Origin: Morella rubra
Lineage: Eukaryota > Streptophyta > Magnoliopsida > Fagales > Myricaceae
Length of the DNA stretch: 64,000 nt
Direction: 5' to 3'
NCBI GenBank assembly: GCA_003952965.2
Contig: CM025850.1
Coordinates: forward strand, 11,165,555-11,229,554
The position numbers and the translations under genes were made by a program. Numbering within the stretch: position 1 is the first letter of the stretch; every line of letters begins with the position of its first letter. This document shows, one piece after another, positions 25,101 through 39,300 of the stretch. A model generated the notes under the pieces. That model made no database searches and was not told the DNA's origin. It saw only the letters and a list, made by a program, of their open reading frames with translations.

Positions 25101-27825
25101 GAGATAGTGATGTGTTTTATATTTGGCAGAAGATTAAGTTTTATTGCGATTTGTAAAAATGTAGGTAGGATGAGTTGATTGAGATCTTAAAATTCGAAAA
25201 AGTAAAAATTTTGCAGATCATATTTTTTAGATTTTATTGTTTGGCTGAGAAAATTTTATAAAATTTGTTTCTAAAAAAAAAAAAAAAATTTTTGTGTGGC
25301 TAAACAATACAAACAAACAAAAAGCCTGTTTACCGATAAACATTGGGTATCTGGATTTTGAAAAAATATGCATAAAAAACGACGACGAACCGTTGTATTT
25401 ATAATCTCGAACAATATCTTATACCAACACAAGAAGCTGGCTGTAACGTACTGAAATGGGCCGGGCTTTATTGTAGAGTATTTATCCGGGATCGGCCTCC
25501 ACCACAAAGCTCACCGCCTTTCCCTTGGCCCCAAGCTATTCTATTAATATATTGTTTCGCACAGCCGTGGCATTCAGCAAATTGTTTGGCTTCTGATAGT
25601 TGCCTAAACATTATGGTGTCTGGTTGTATGATTGAGATTAATGCTGGCTTTGTATTGGATGCTTTCTCCATGTTCAGTTTTGAGTATTTACAAGTTATTT
25701 CACTTGTTTTTTAAAAGCGTAACTAATTCACTTCTCGTTGGAGTATGGTCGGATTCCGAATTAATTTTTGATTTATTTTATTATAAACTATTTCTGAGAA
25801 ATTCTTTGTATCCTTAAAGTAGAAATAAATCTTATGTGATTAACGGAGATATGTAACCACTAATCGTATACAGTTACGTATCTCTAAGTTACTCAAATTG
25901 CCAATTTTATCTATGGCTGTTAATTTAAAATCCACGTCAAATATTTATACTTAAAACACCAGCCGACGATGTTAAGTTGAACATGTGTTTTATAAATACT
26001 ATGCACTTATAAATGACTCGAGAGTAAGTGACTATTTATAATTGGTGGTAATATATCTCCCTTGTCGTGTGAAATTTTATTGAATTATTCTTGAAAGCTG
26101 GTGAGCTGCATGGCAAAGGAGCGTTTCAACACTTGGGGCCAATATCTTCGACGTAGTCTTTTACTACTAATTACTGGCTGTATATGTACGCCGAAAAAAC
26201 TAATTATTGCATAACGGAGGTGCATCCAGAATCTATCAATTGACTTCCTACTACACATGCGAACCCAAAAAAAAAACGAGTGGTGCTTGTTTTATCCTAT
26301 GGCTTTTAGGTTCACTGTGAGCCAACTGGATTATTTGGAAGTTGTCATATCAAAATGAATTGCATGTTATACTTGCACCAAAAAATTGCATGTAATATAT
26401 GCTTAGTCATTATAAGTCATAAGAGGTGCACATCATATTTTGTCCGTTATCATATATAAGTTATTAAATTTAAAATTAGGTATATTTCACCATCAGAGTT
26501 ATCCTGTTAGTTATATTTTTTTTCAGGATAATTCATTTTAAATAAAATATACCGATTCGGCTCACATATCTAAATACGATAAATTTAAAAATAACAGTGA
26601 CTCTAATCCACACCAAAATATTTGACCCACGGTATTAAATATTAGAATATAAGTTCGTCAATTACCTGCCCCCAAACCATCGAGCCCATGCACCAGTTCA
26701 AGCTACCAAATTTAAGAGTTAATTAGATACTCAAAATTAATACAAGGAGTTGAAAAACATTAAAATTGGCCCATTGTCTTCACATCCAACGGCCCCGTAC
26801 TCAGGCCCAGAAAAAAATAAAAATTGGCCCTCACTCAGCATCTTATCCATAACGGCAAACCCACGTCAGAGAGTGTTATCATCGTCGCTCAGACTCATGT
26901 TTCCTGTCCGAGCAGAAACACACAATACTTTCAGATTTGAATACAATTTATTTTCTTTCAGTAGTATTTCGGTCAACTGGGGCGGCTGCAAAGGTTTTTT
27001 CTTTCCGAGTACTTAAATCTGAATTTTAAAAAATAATTTATTTCACAGTTTTTTATGGCGTTGGTGCTCCATGCTTTTTCCCTCCCCTCACTCCTCGTGA
27101 TTTGACGCCACAATTAACCAGAATCGAATTATGCCTCAAGTCCGCTCCCGTACATATAAAACCAGCGTCTGTGATTGGCGGACGCCAGCACCTCGATTCA
27201 ATCCAGTTTAATCCACTTCGCGCACGAGCGCTCACTCACCGGCTCGTCCGGTCACCTTGACCCCCGTACTCACCTAACCAGTTACTCTTCGTACCTTTTC
27301 ACCTTCCAATCCGGTCTCCACAAACTTCGGTAGTGTGTCCGGGACCGAGTAAATTAATTTCACCTGCTAAGGAGCACAGCGAGCTCCGTCAACGTGTCGG
27401 TTATTCATTCGCAGTCAGTTTATACGACTCACCGGATTTCCACCTTTAAAAAATTTTTAACTTTCATTACAGCGAATTTGGGTTGAATTTCCAGAGAATT
27501 TGACCCGAAGACTGGGTCCTGTTGCAAGAGCGTCCTGTTCGTCTAGTCCCTTCCTACTACTCCAGCACAAATTTTCCACTGATATTCTGCCACATCAGCG
27601 TATAATTGCGCGTCTATCCACAAAGTTATGTCTGAATGACCTATCTGTCCTCATCTAACAACGTGGCACGATATTATTGAATGCTGGAAAGGCTGAAGGC
27701 TTCTATAGTAGGATAATATTGAAAACCCGGGCACTGTGGAGTTTGCCCTTTCTTTCTTTTTTTCCTTTCGATTTTTCGAATTTTCATTTTCATTTTCTCC
27801 TACGGGATAGGCGATTGTATCAGAA
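22164..27825. other. Intergenic region between SD3-1-like and C3H genes (right arm)
   Basis: Mirror of 10301-15962. It contains the SD3-1-like leader next to 22164, the 36-bp repeat at about 23621-23701 and the AT-rich stretch at about 24890-25370. No gene is seen. Confidence 0.6.
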
Positions 27826-29148
27826 CCCAAAATATATAGGAAAGAATTCAATTTCGCCTTTTTAAGTAGTTTAATTAGTTAATTTTTCTCCATGAGAAAA
27901 GCAGAACATTGGAATTGGAGATGGAAGAACAAGAACAAGTAGCTCTGTCTGTCCCTCCCAAGCTTTTCCTCACAACTTCCTTGATGAGATAAAGTTTCCC
28001 GCAGATTTTCTTGGACTCTTAGATCTGCTTCTCAACTCAAGTGAATGGCGCTTGTTTCACTTGCTTAGCTGGAACGAAAAATCTGGTAAGAATCGCTCTG
28101 ACCAGAATCTCTCCACTCTGGGATTGCTTTTGGACTTGGGCTTGGTGTTCTTGTACTTGATCTCTCTCAAACTCTCTCTGTCCGAGTGTGGATCCTTGCT
28201 GTAAGGAAAAGTGTCCAACCACACGGTGGAAGATACTCTTAACGAGTAGTTCCCTTGTTTTATTTTGGTGATTTTTACAATCTTTACCTAAAGATTTGCA
28301 TTTTGTGTGTCTGATCCGTGCTACGGCTGTTGGATATCTATATGTCTATATTGGCTGCTATGACTGTGATCGTTGTTTCTTTCGTACTTTTCATTAGCTT
28401 CTCCCCCATCTTTCGGTTTCTAAATGTTTCTTTTTTGTTGATTGTTATTTTGTTAGGGATAATGAGTACTGGATGACTTGATAGAAGATTATTCTCTGAT
28501 TATTTGTTTGATTCTCACTGTGTAATCGTTTTTTTAACCTCAAAATGACAAAATGGGGTCTTTTGAATTTATTTTACCTCTGCTTGGTGCGTAGAGAATG
28601 GGGTGATGATAGAAGCACGAAATATTCATTAGGTTCTACGTTGTTTTTGGTTGCTTTAGCGTGGTGAAGCGAAACAGCGTTCTAAGTATTGGGTTTTAAA
28701 CAAGGAATAACCCAAGTATTGATGTTGATTCTCTATCTTTTGAATTCATGAGAAAAAAAAAACCGGAGATTAGCTATTTGATGCTAAAAACATCTAAAAT
28801 TTCATTGATTCATTTCAATTGAAATGCATCATTGTCGAACACCGGTTGTGAGTTACGAGCTGAACTAGTTTTCACACTTGAAAATAATTTTCCACTCGTT
28901 TTTCTCCTGCGCCTCGTTAAACTGCTACAGGTCCAACATTTTTGTTGTTTATTCGTTGTGATTCTGAATCAGCTTTTTGAATCCCATTGTTTTCAAATAA
29001 AATTTTCAATTTGTTTGTGCTGGGAGGTTTATGTGGGAATATTTATATTAGATATTATGATTTAGGCGCATGTGATTTGACCAATGCTTACTGTGTCTTG
29101 ATCCTTACACTTGGTAATTTTTGGTTCAGACGTCCAGCACATGAAACT
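27826..29148 (+). promoter_or_regulatory. 5' leader of the right C3H gene: TATA box, three uORFs, UTR intron
   Basis: A TATATAGG box lies at 27833-27840. Downstream are uORFs at 27892-27942, 27921-27992 and 28045-28068; the first two overlap in different frames. A donor CTG-GTAAGA at 28086 and an acceptor TTCAG ending at 29129 bound a 1044-bp intron, and the coding start follows at 29149. Stacked uORFs suggest translational control, but no transcript is available to confirm the start site. Confidence 0.55.
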
Positions 29149-31350
29149 ATGTGCTGTGGATTAAGGAGGTTAAAACACAGTTTGTCCCCTTCAACAGCTT
29201 TGATATCCATTGACGAAATTGTTCTCTCCAATATAGCCATGAACCACTTGACTGTTGAAACGGAAGATACTTTTGCTAGTTTGCTTGAACTTTCTGCTAA
29301 TAATGACATTGAGGGCTTCAGAAGGTCGATTGACCGTGACCCTTCTGGTATTGATGAGATTGGTCTGTGGTATGGTCGTAAGAAGGGTTCAAAGCAGATG
29401 GTTAATGAGCATAGAACACCTCTGATGGTTGCTGCTACGTATGGCAGCATTGATGTCATGAAGCTGATCCTTTCTTCATCGTATGCTGATATTAATCAAC
29501 CCTGTGGATTTGATAAAAGCACTGCACTTCATTGTGCTGCCTCAGGTGGGGCTGTAAATGCTGTTGATGCCGTGAAACTTCTTTTGGCATCTGGAGCTGA
29601 TCCAAATGTGGTAGATGCTAATGGTCACTGTCCAATTGATGTTATTGTTGTTCCTCCGAAGCTCCAAGATGTCAAATCGACTCTTGAAGAACTCCTTAAA
29701 ACTAACAGCTCTGATGTTGAACGCAATCTGACAGTCTTGACTGGCACTTTGAGAACGAATTCTCCACCTCTTTCATATTCTCCAGAGAATGGGTCCCCAT
29801 CTGCTTCAGATTTTATATCTTCACCAACAAAAATTAAGTTTAGTGAGTTCCCTGTTTTCTCTGCATCAGAGAAGAAAGAATACCCTGTTGACCCATCTCT
29901 CCCAGATATCAAGAACAGCATCTATTCAACTGATGAATTCCGGATGTACTCCTTCAAGGTGCGGCCTTGTTCACGCGCCTACTCTCATGATTGGACTGAG
30001 TGCCCGTTTGTTCACCCAGGGGAAAATGCCCGAAGGAGGGATCCGAGGAAGTTCCATTACAGCTGTGTCCCTTGTCCTGATTTTCGGAAGGGGGCTTGTA
30101 GGCGTGGGGATATGTGTGAATATGCTCACGGGGTTTTTGAGTGCTGGCTGCACCCAGCTCAATATCGAACCCGCCTTTGCAAGGACGGTACCAATTGTGC
30201 AAGGAGAGTCTGCTTTTTTGCCCACACTGCAGACGAACTCAGGCCCCTATATGTCTCTACTGGTTCTGCAGTTCCCTCCCCTCGCTCAAGCACTTCTGGT
30301 GCCACTGCCATGGATTTTGCTGCTGCCATGAGCCTCCTGCCTGGCTCCCCTTCATCGGTATCTGTTATGTCTCCTTCACCATTCACTCCACCCATGTCAC
30401 CATCTGCTAATGGCATGTCACAGTCTGCTTGGCCCCAACCAAATGTCCCAGCCTTGCATCTCCCAGGAAGCAATTTTCAGTCCAGTCGCTTGAGATCTTC
30501 CCTTAATGCCAGAGACATTCCAGCAGATGACTTTGATATGTTGCCGGATTTTGACTTGCAGCAACAGCATCTCTTGAACGAATTATCTTGCCTCTCTCAA
30601 CCAGCTTTGAGCTCTAATCCTTTGAATCGTTCCGGTCGGTTTAAAACCATATCGCCTTCAAATCTTGATGATCTATTCTCTGCTGAGAGCTCTTCACCTC
30701 GGTATGCAGACCAGGCATTGGGTTCGGCTGTTTTCTCCCCAACCCATAAATCAGCAGTTCTCAATCAATTTCAGCAGCAGCAGCAGAGCATGTTGTCACC
30801 TATCAATACAAACTTTTCTCCAAAAAATGTTGATCATCCTTTATTGCAGGCCTCTTTTGGTGTCCCATCCTCGGGGAGGATGTCTCCTCGAAATGTGGAA
30901 CCTATCTCTCCAATGAGCTCTCGGCTGTCCATGTTAGCTCAACGTGAGAAGCAGCAACAATTTCGCAGCTTCAGCTCACGGGAACTTGGCTCCAACTCTG
31001 CTTCTATTGTTGGGTCCCCCGTAAATTCTTGGTCAAAATGGGGATCCTCAAATGGGAAGCCAGATTGGGCTGTTAGTACAGATGAACTAGGTAAGCTCCG
31101 CAGGTCATCTTCCTTTGAGCTTGGGAACAATGAGGAGGAGCCGGATCTATCTTGGGTTCAGTCACTTGTCAAAGAATCTCCTACTGATGTCAAAGAGAAG
31201 CTAGAAACACCGGAGACAAGTGTTGCTGTCACTGGATCTTCCAGCGACAGTTTGAATATCAACTCTCAAATCGAATCAGTTGATCATGCTGTCTTGGGAG
31301 CATGGCTCGAACAAATGCAGCTTGATCATCTTGTGGCTCAGCAAAATTGA
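29149..31350 (+). CDS. Ankyrin-repeat plus tandem CCCH zinc-finger protein, C3H30/OXS2-like (right copy)
   Basis: The protein is identical to the product of 6777-8978: 733 residues with the N-terminal [10 protein letters not shown] block, ankyrin repeats, the arginine-rich tandem CCCH region and the conserved C-terminal blocks. The start ATG at 29149 lies 20 bp after a clear splice acceptor. The upstream ATG at 28987 lies inside the predicted UTR intron and is rejected. Its neighbour on one side is the SD3-1-like gene, divergent, as in Arabidopsis At2g41890/At2g41900. On the other side it converges with the MATE gene. Confidence 0.95.
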   Translation: MCCGLRRLKHSLSPSTALISIDEIVLSNIAMNHLTVETEDTFASLLELSANNDIEGFRRSIDRDPSGIDEIGLWYGRKKGSKQMVNEHRTPLMVAATYGSIDVMKLILSSSYADINQPCGFDKSTALHCAASGGAVNAVDAVKLLLASGADPNVVDANGHCPIDVIVVPPKLQDVKSTLEELLKTNSSDVERNLTVLTGTLRTNSPPLSYSPENGSPSASDFISSPTKIKFSEFPVFSASEKKEYPVDPSLPDIKNSIYSTDEFRMYSFKVRPCSRAYSHDWTECPFVHPGENARRRDPRKFHYSCVPCPDFRKGACRRGDMCEYAHGVFECWLHPAQYRTRLCKDGTNCARRVCFFAHTADELRPLYVSTGSAVPSPRSSTSGATAMDFAAAMSLLPGSPSSVSVMSPSPFTPPMSPSANGMSQSAWPQPNVPALHLPGSNFQSSRLRSSLNARDIPADDFDMLPDFDLQQQHLLNELSCLSQPALSSNPLNRSGRFKTISPSNLDDLFSAESSSPRYADQALGSAVFSPTHKSAVLNQFQQQQQSMLSPINTNFSPKNVDHPLLQASFGVPSSGRMSPRNVEPISPMSSRLSMLAQREKQQQFRSFSSRELGSNSASIVGSPVNSWSKWGSSNGKPDWAVSTDELGKLRRSSSFELGNNEEEPDLSWVQSLVKESPTDVKEKLETPETSVAVTGSSSDSLNINSQIESVDHAVLGAWLEQMQLDHLVAQQN

Positions 31351-34300
31351 AATCAGTTTAGCTGAGCCCTGAGGTAGTTAACAACAGAAAGGTTTTGGTA
31401 AATAACATTTGCCTTTTCCCAATTTTGTTGGGGTGAGTGTTGTGAAGAAGGTAAGAAGGTAACGGTTACAGAGGAAGAAAGCAGGGAGAAATTTGTTTGA
31501 AAAAGAAAAGAAGATTCATTTCACCATTAGTTACAACAGATGTTAGATAGGGCGAGAAACCCTCTGGGTTATATTCAGAAAAATGAACCCAGTCTTGGTG
31601 TTTTTTGGCTTCCAATATTCGCAAAACTTAGTTTTATGTTACTGTCAATTTTTCCCTCAATTTCCATTAGAATGAAACTCAGATCCTATGTTCCATCCTT
31701 TTCCTTTTGTTGATTGTTACCGCTAGGAGAATGTAAGAGGCTCCTGATCATCTTCTGTAGAGTATAAAGTTTGTGTCTGGTCCAAATTTTTGGGGTAAAT
31801 GAGGAGGATGTTTCTGATGTATGTGAGAACAATAATGTGGGTTCCGTTAAGTGGGATCAGATAGGCGAACTGAGAAGTATGATTATATAATGATGTGACA
31901 TTCAATTAATGCTTACTGCTATTATTGTAGTCTCTCTTTCGTTGTTTCGGAGTTGCTACTTTTGCCTTCTCCCCTCTCCTTTATATTTGGGTTATCATTG
32001 GAAGTGGACTTTCAGGATGGCCTGGGACCTCACGCTGTGGTGGATTCCAAATCCCAGTAGTGGGCGTCGGGAATCGTGTGGAATGTGGATGTGGAATGGT
32101 GGATGGGGGAAGATGCCAGTAGTGTGGATGTTATCTGTAAATACTAGATCAGATCCTTAGGTTTAGCTTTTTATATGCCTAGAATTGTAGATCTTACTTT
32201 GAAGATGTAACATTTCGTGCCCCGAAAAGATAAAAGAACGAAAAACAAAGATAAAATAATTTTTTGGGATAATATTAAGGTATTATTCTTCGTGTGAGGC
32301 GTCAAGTCGATGCAAGACATTAACGCGCACCAATTTGAGGTGGTGGAAGGAAGAGAACAGTAAAAGGATGGTGTTTTTGGAAACTATAAGATAATTATAT
32401 ATATTATATGTAAGAATTTCATAAGAACGTATTTACATTTTTGGCTCAGTGGTCAATATTTGAATTTTAGTGCTATATTTTTTTTAAGGTTTAAGTTCAA
32501 AATATCATAGATTCTATCAATTTTTTGATGTCAATTCAAAACAAATAGTTTATATAGGACAGAGATTATAGAGATCAAGTTTAAAACATCATAGATTCTA
32601 TCAATTTTTTGAGGTCACCTCAAAATAAGTAGTTTATATGAGATAGAGAGATTATATAGACCTCATGATTTTCAGCATGACCAATTTATGTATATATAAT
32701 ATATTGGTGATTATTGAGGGTTTAGGTAATTTCAAGTAAAAATTAGATTAGTCATGGGCTTTCTTTCTAATTGCACCTTAAAAAAGCAAGAGAAGAAGAA
32801 GAAAAAAAAAGGGTTAATTATAAATTTTTTCTCCTCAAAACTATCACTAGTTTCTTAAATATTCCATAAATTTTAACTCGTTGTAACTCACTCCCACAAA
32901 TTATACTTATTGTTGTGATTTCATCCCAAACCTATTGAAGTTCTTATATTGAACGATTTACATTCTACATAAACGATACATGACTTTCTCCTTATTTGAA
33001 AAGACAAATTTGACCAACTTGATTTTAAGTGAGTCATCTTTTTTTTTTTTAAAAAAAAAATCAGCTAATGCATATTAATTTTTGCTCTACAAATTGCTAG
33101 AAGCATTGTAGAAGACAGAAAGACTCAAACGAGGGTAAAATTATCTTTTCACATAAAGAGAAGGACATGTGTTGGTTACGTGGGATAGAAAATTGTTCAA
33201 CATAATGACTCTAGTCCATTGATTAAATTACAATGAAAAAGTTTATGGAGTATTTAAAAATCGAATCACAAGTTGAGAGAAAATTATAATTTAAAAAAAA
33301 AAAAAATTGGGGCCAGGGACGATAGGCGCAGAGAAGGCAAAAAGGTGCGTTAAATGAGAAACGTGGTGGGAAAGACGACACTGAGTGGTGGAATTCCTTG
33401 GTGCGACGATGTTGATGGGTGCTTTTCATTAAATGCTCTGTTGAAATATCATATGAAAAGTGATGACATGCTTGCCTTTTCTTCGTCTTTTCGTCTATTA
33501 ATAAACAGGAAAGCATGGAAGAAATGGGGAAGAAAAGTTCGGCGATTTCTCTCCTTGCTGACGTTTTTTCTCTTCTTTACACTAAAAGCACTGAAGGAAA
33601 ATAACAAAATGCATCAGAAAAAAAGGAAAGTGGAGTTAAAAGATTTGAAGTTCCTATTCCTCCCTCACCTTTCGGTGACTAGGTTGAGAGCGAATTTCCC
33701 CCCTTCTGTTTCCACCCGTCAATAACCTAATCCTTGAAAAGAACCTTTGAGGAGCAAGATAAGGAGGCGTCCAGCAAAAGATAAATTCATTAAAAAAAAC
33801 AAAAGTCCTACTGCATGCTGAGTTGTGGATTGGCGTCATTTTATGCTTCTCTCGGTTGATGAAGAGGATTGAGTTGGACCCTAAACAGGACAAGTTATCA
33901 GCAAGAAAGAAAAGTTGGGTAAAAATTCTCTTTTTGGGTGATATTCTTCTTTTATCTTAAAGGGATCGTGGAAAAAAAAGAAAATTAGTCACCACCAGCA
34001 ATACTTCACCCATACCATTCTTTCCATCTGTAGGACTACAAGTACCTATTTTGTTCTTTCGACTTTTTCCTCCACTTACTCCAAATTCAGAAAAGAAAGA
34101 TGATTTGTCTCTTTTTCTTAAACGAAAAAGGGAATCTCCCACTTTTTCTTTATTGTTTGTTAATTTATTGAATTTTAAAAAATATATATTCTAAATGAGG
34201 CATGACAATTCTGTTATCAAGTCACATATCACAAACGGCTCCGCCACGCGTCCTTGGTGCGCCAACCATCATCAACCATGCGGATACATTTATTGTTTTA

Positions 34301-36346
34301 GTGGGGGGAACTTTTCGCAAATACATACTTATCAATGTCGGTGTGTTATTGCTCGTGCGAGAGTGGCAATGAATGTCAAAATTTCCACATCAGCTATATC
34401 TTATCATATTTGTCCCTTGTGCCGCTAAGCTAATGGTTGGGAGGTTGCCCTTTATATGTTTGACGTAGTAAATTTAAGTTACGTGAACGTGAGATTGATA
34501 TTCTTATTATTAAATAAGTTTTAAACTAACTGTACACAGAATTGTGATGTCGATCATGTACGCCTAGAGGGATTACTCTTGCAGAATAGGTCTAGGCTAG
34601 CAGGATAATTCCTCTAGTAATTTAGATTTATATCATATCATATGACGATATGGGTGATGAGTATCTCTAAAACTCACCCGAACTTGCCAGATAATAGAGT
34701 CGTGCAGAAAAAGAAGCTTTGCAAAATTGGGCAAATTCAAAACGTCCTTCAAACCATCTGCCTTCCCATCTTGGCCAAGCAAAGGCAGAGCACTCAAGAG
34801 TATGGAAAATGCCTTTTCTACTTACTTGCTAGGGTTAGGTTATATTGGGATGTAAATTTGCTTTGGTAGCTGTGTTGAAGTGGGGAGCTCAAACTCATGC
34901 AAATTTTAGGTCGCTGTTTGGCACTTTGTGGGAATTTTTTCTCCCTTTCGGAGCATTTTGAGGGATCTTGCTGTCTTGGTTACACATTTTACGTGGGAGC
35001 TTTCCAAGCCTTTGTTCGTACTTTGTGGTCATTAGGAATTTCTTGCATTGATCCCGGAATTGCATGGAATTTATTTGCTGTAATAAGGCCATAGAAGAAT
35101 GAACATCCTGGCCCACATTCTCTCCCGGAAATACATGAATGATTATGGGAGGTCGTTAAAACCTGGACACCAAACAAGGACAGATCCATTATAGAAGGTC
35201 CAGAACTGGTTTTGGGCAATTCAGTAACTCTGTCCGGGGACAATACAAAAAAGAAATTTGCTGAATGGTCAATTGGATGTTTTTTTTGGGTGTAAGAACA
35301 CGCCTGTGGCTGTGTAGCCGACCATGGGCCTCAAATGCAGAAATTCTGGAGAGACAAACTACCAAGAAAACGAAGAAAAAGGAAGCATGCATATTTTCTG
35401 CCATAAACTATTAAAAACTTACAATTTTTCGACATATACAGGAATTGACAAATATCTAAATGGAAAATATTTCTTAATATACGAAAATAAATAGAAATAA
35501 ATAAGGATTATCTTCTCTAAGAATGAGAAGAGAGAAGCATGAGGAGAGTAAAAAGATAACGTAGGAAAATCTCGTCATTTTGGTTGCAAAATCTATTAGG
35601 TCAACTGGCTCTAGGTGAGAACACACACATCCATATTACGAATTTGTTTGTTTTGAGGATGTAATACGAGGGAGTTGATAGCTTAATAAAAACATTTGAA
35701 GAAACCTTTAAAAGTCTTGAATTTAATGGTGTAAAATATAAATACTCGTGCAATTATTTCTTTAGTTTGTCCCGAAAGGAGGGCTTGATTACTTGAATTC
35801 ATGGTTTACAAAACCTTGACAACTCTGTTTGAAGGATCAACTCCTAGCAGCACAAACAATCTACCTAAACGTAAACAACTTATTATATTAAAGGGAAAAA
35901 TCAGAAAAAAAAAAAAGGAGAGAAAAATCACTTTGAGCCCTCAAACTATCAAAGCAATCTCAAAAGATGCATCTTGTGAGCACGGACTGATTTCGTGTAT
36001 CTGGTAAGTATAGCAAGGAGAAGAATCAAAAGGGAAAAAGAAGATGGTGTTCTCTTTTTTTTCTTGGTAAAGAAGATGGTGTTCAAGAAGGTGAAAATGG
36101 TGCTAAAATGTGCCCAGATTCATGCTGTACGGTGAACTCTGATATGGTCATTGGCTTTTGCTAAAATGTGAACTACAAAGACAAATAGTCCGTCAAGGTA
36201 CGAGTTTGACGCCCAAGGGTGAAAGGGAGGTGGGGTGCTGACACATGTGCCATTCCCCAGCAATTTGATCTTTTCCTGCCGACCTTACAAGATTTGGATA
36301 GAGGGGGAAACAAAAAAATACATGTACAAACATGTTCAGGCACTGG
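31351..36346. other. Intergenic region between convergent C3H and MATE genes (right arm)
   Basis: Mirror of 1770-6776. It contains the 86-bp tandem repeat at about 32485-32656, and the stretch at about 33050-33310 where this arm differs from the left arm by substitutions as well as homopolymer lengths. No gene is seen. Confidence 0.7.
32485..32656. repeat. Two-copy imperfect tandem repeat, 86-bp unit (right arm)
   Basis: Mirror image of 5471-5642; both copies are present. Confidence 0.75.
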
Positions 36347-39300
36347 CTAGTGCCTGAGAAATCTCCAAGGTCCCGTTCTAGTCCCTATCCTGCGCACGTA
36401 CAAGAGTGAAGGTTAAAGTAACGTGAATTCTCCTGTTATAACCGGAAGTTCAATAAGAAGACGAAAGCTGAGAGAGAGAGAAAAATGAAGGATATGATAG
36501 CCACTCGCTCTGAAACAAAAACAGGGTTTACCTCCAAAAGCCAGCCACTGCGCGCAAACTCATGTAGATAGTCAAAGCAACCCAGATACCAATAAAGCCC
36601 TGACTCGAGGATAGTACAAATAAGCACGCTATGCTCACTAGTGCCACCAGAACCTGGGGACAGGAGAGGAAGCAGAAGCTATATTATGAGAGAGGACCAT
36701 AAATTACTCTGTTAATTATAGAAAAAAGCACCAAGGTTGGAATATTTCCACTGGTGGGATGTTCGCTGGTGTTCTATTTCTTCTTTTCCTAGAAAACCAA
36801 ACTAAGCTTAATAGGAAAAAGACAAAGGGAAACAAATCGAAGGAAGCAACCAAGGGTTTGGCAGACTTGCCATCGAGTAAGCAGCATATGCAAAATCTGA
36901 AGCTCCATAGTTGATTCCATCAAAAACAAAAGCTAAAGCATTGATTGGTTGAGACGCGGCAACAAACTAGTCAAGAGCAAACAAAATAGTCACACCTATA
37001 ATGATTGTGAATAATGTGAACTGGAAAAGAACACTCAGTATGGCATGAAGGGAGAGAGCATACCGGGATGCTTAGCCCTATAAGTTGCAGAACATTGATA
37101 TCCGCTGTAAATAATCTGGAAGCAAATTGTAATACAACCACAAGGATGACTGAGAGTAATAGCCCCAGAACCAAGGCCATCTGCATTATAGAACCATAAG
37201 CAATTGAGAATATGAATATCGGAGTAAAATATACTTGACTTAAAGTTCAGCAGACCTGCAATACACGAGAAGCAGCAGTTTTGGCCTTTTCATAATCCTT
37301 CTTTGCAAATGCACCTGCAAGAATTGCCTGAAAATAGTTGTCACTACGGCATACTGCCTTGGAGATAATTCTTCACAGAACATGCTTCTGGATTGTTGAA
37401 ACAGTACAAGATGATAAGCAATGAAGTTGCCACAAAGCTGGTAAAGACACACCGAAATACATGTTCAAGGGACAGTTCAACTTGTAAGAACATAAAACTG
37501 TGCTAAAACAGATTTTTTTTTTTTAAAGGAAATAATTTATGGAATGGAGTTTATGTGTTGTCTATTAATTTGTCACATACAAGTTTCTGTCCCTCAGCAA
37601 GTCCAGCACAGGCCTTTTTAGACAGATGAAGGTAGGTGATGAGGGTAGTTGCATGCTTGCATTTGATTGAACAATATGTAACTTACTTGTCCAGCAACAG
37701 CCAACCCATCAGCCAGCAAAGAGGTTGCCAGCCAAATCTGGAGGCAAACTTGAAATGCAGCCATCGGGGTTGATCCCTGCCTTGCAGCCAATGATGCTGC
37801 TATTGTCACACAGAATGTTGCAGCTATGACTCTCACCAATAACATAAATCCTGAATCCAAGAACAGACAAAAAAAAAAAAAAAAAAGCAACAGGTGACAG
37901 ACTGATCAACCTGAAAGACTTAATGACACAGTGACTAAGAAGGATACTAGAGAGGATAAATCGGGAAGATGTTCACTACATATGCAGAGAATAAAGAAAA
38001 ATCTTATAGAAGCCCATTAAACACCATAAATTAAACGCATTACAGAACAAAACTGAATGTAATGAATAAGACCTGCAAATTAAATGAATGCTGATGACCT
38101 GATACATAGAAACAAAGATCGGTTTTAACTATTCATCTATGTCGGTAATCGAATACAACTTGTATTCTACATGAAACACTGACATAACTTGCAAAGATGT
38201 GTGAGTTTTAAGTGTAAGTTATTGAGGGAGATGTAAATTTTGCAGACTGTCCAATACATTTCGCATGTCTTGTGATATGTCATCAAACTATAATGAGAGC
38301 TGTTATTAGGAAGAGTTCCAAGTCCCCAAAGACATACGATATATCCAAACATCAACTACAAATGTTTTACTTTTCATGTAATACTTCCTAATTGGTGTAT
38401 GTGACATTGAAGTGACTCGTGCATTTGCCAACATAATTCAAAGTTCATGTTGTAGGTTGGTATGGAATTGGAATGTGATCATAAGTCGATAACAGAGAGA
38501 TGGATCGACAAAGACTGAAAAAGACCAACAGCCAATAAAAGCAAATATTGTATGGACTAACACTTATCAACTAGTTATTCTGGCTACAGTGATTTCACTA
38601 TTTCTCCATCTAACATGAAGACTTTATTCCCTTAAATCTCCAGAAGTCACAAATTAAGTGGTATGTGCAGCATGGCCACTCAATTCGTAGTAAATAATCA
38701 CCAATTTGTATATGTCTAAAATACCAAAGGCATGGATTCTTATTTTCAGTCCTGAAAATGGGCTAGTGGTAGATAACTTTACCCACAAATTTTTTGGAGT
38801 CTCACCATTTTTAAGAAACCGGCCAAATTGTAGATTGTTGATACTAGGAGGAAAGAGATCAACTTCCTTCATTAATCTCCACAAGAGAATCAGGGCAATT
38901 AAGTACCTAGAAAGATCAGATTAAAAGTGAGGAATAGCAGCAAGGGACCTAAAATATGAGGGCATTCCAGGTCAGAAACAGGACAATGGAAACTAATTAG
39001 CACAAAGGTAACACTTACTGAGAAATAACATGGGCAATTGCTGCTCCACCAACGCCCATACGGAGTATGAATATAAATATCGAGTCCAGAATGATGTTTG
39101 CAGCATCTCCGACCACTACATTCAAATTTAACATTCTATTGGATAAGATGTTACCGTGCCTGAAATTGCCAAACATGGAAGATTTTTCTTCTTTGAAGCG
39201 AAGAGCAGACAACCAGTATTTGCAAAACTTATTGGAGAAGTTCATCAACGAGTGATTAAATCCTTCAGTTATTTTCATTGTAGACACACTACTGTTACAG

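Larger units (their letters stand above)
19145..38116. repeat. Right arm of the giant inverted repeat
   Basis: This is the reverse complement of 1-18976. It contains the SD3-1-like gene (minus), the C3H30/OXS2-like gene (plus) and exons 8-13 of the MATE gene (minus). At 38116 the comparison ends only because the partner reaches base 1. Sequence beyond 38116 has no partner inside the window, so the true repeat may be longer. Confidence 0.97.

Noticed and set aside
28987-29148. 54-codon N-terminal extension of the C3H protein
   Set aside because: It lies inside the predicted 5' UTR intron. The acceptor at 29129 and family N-termini support the ATG at 29149.
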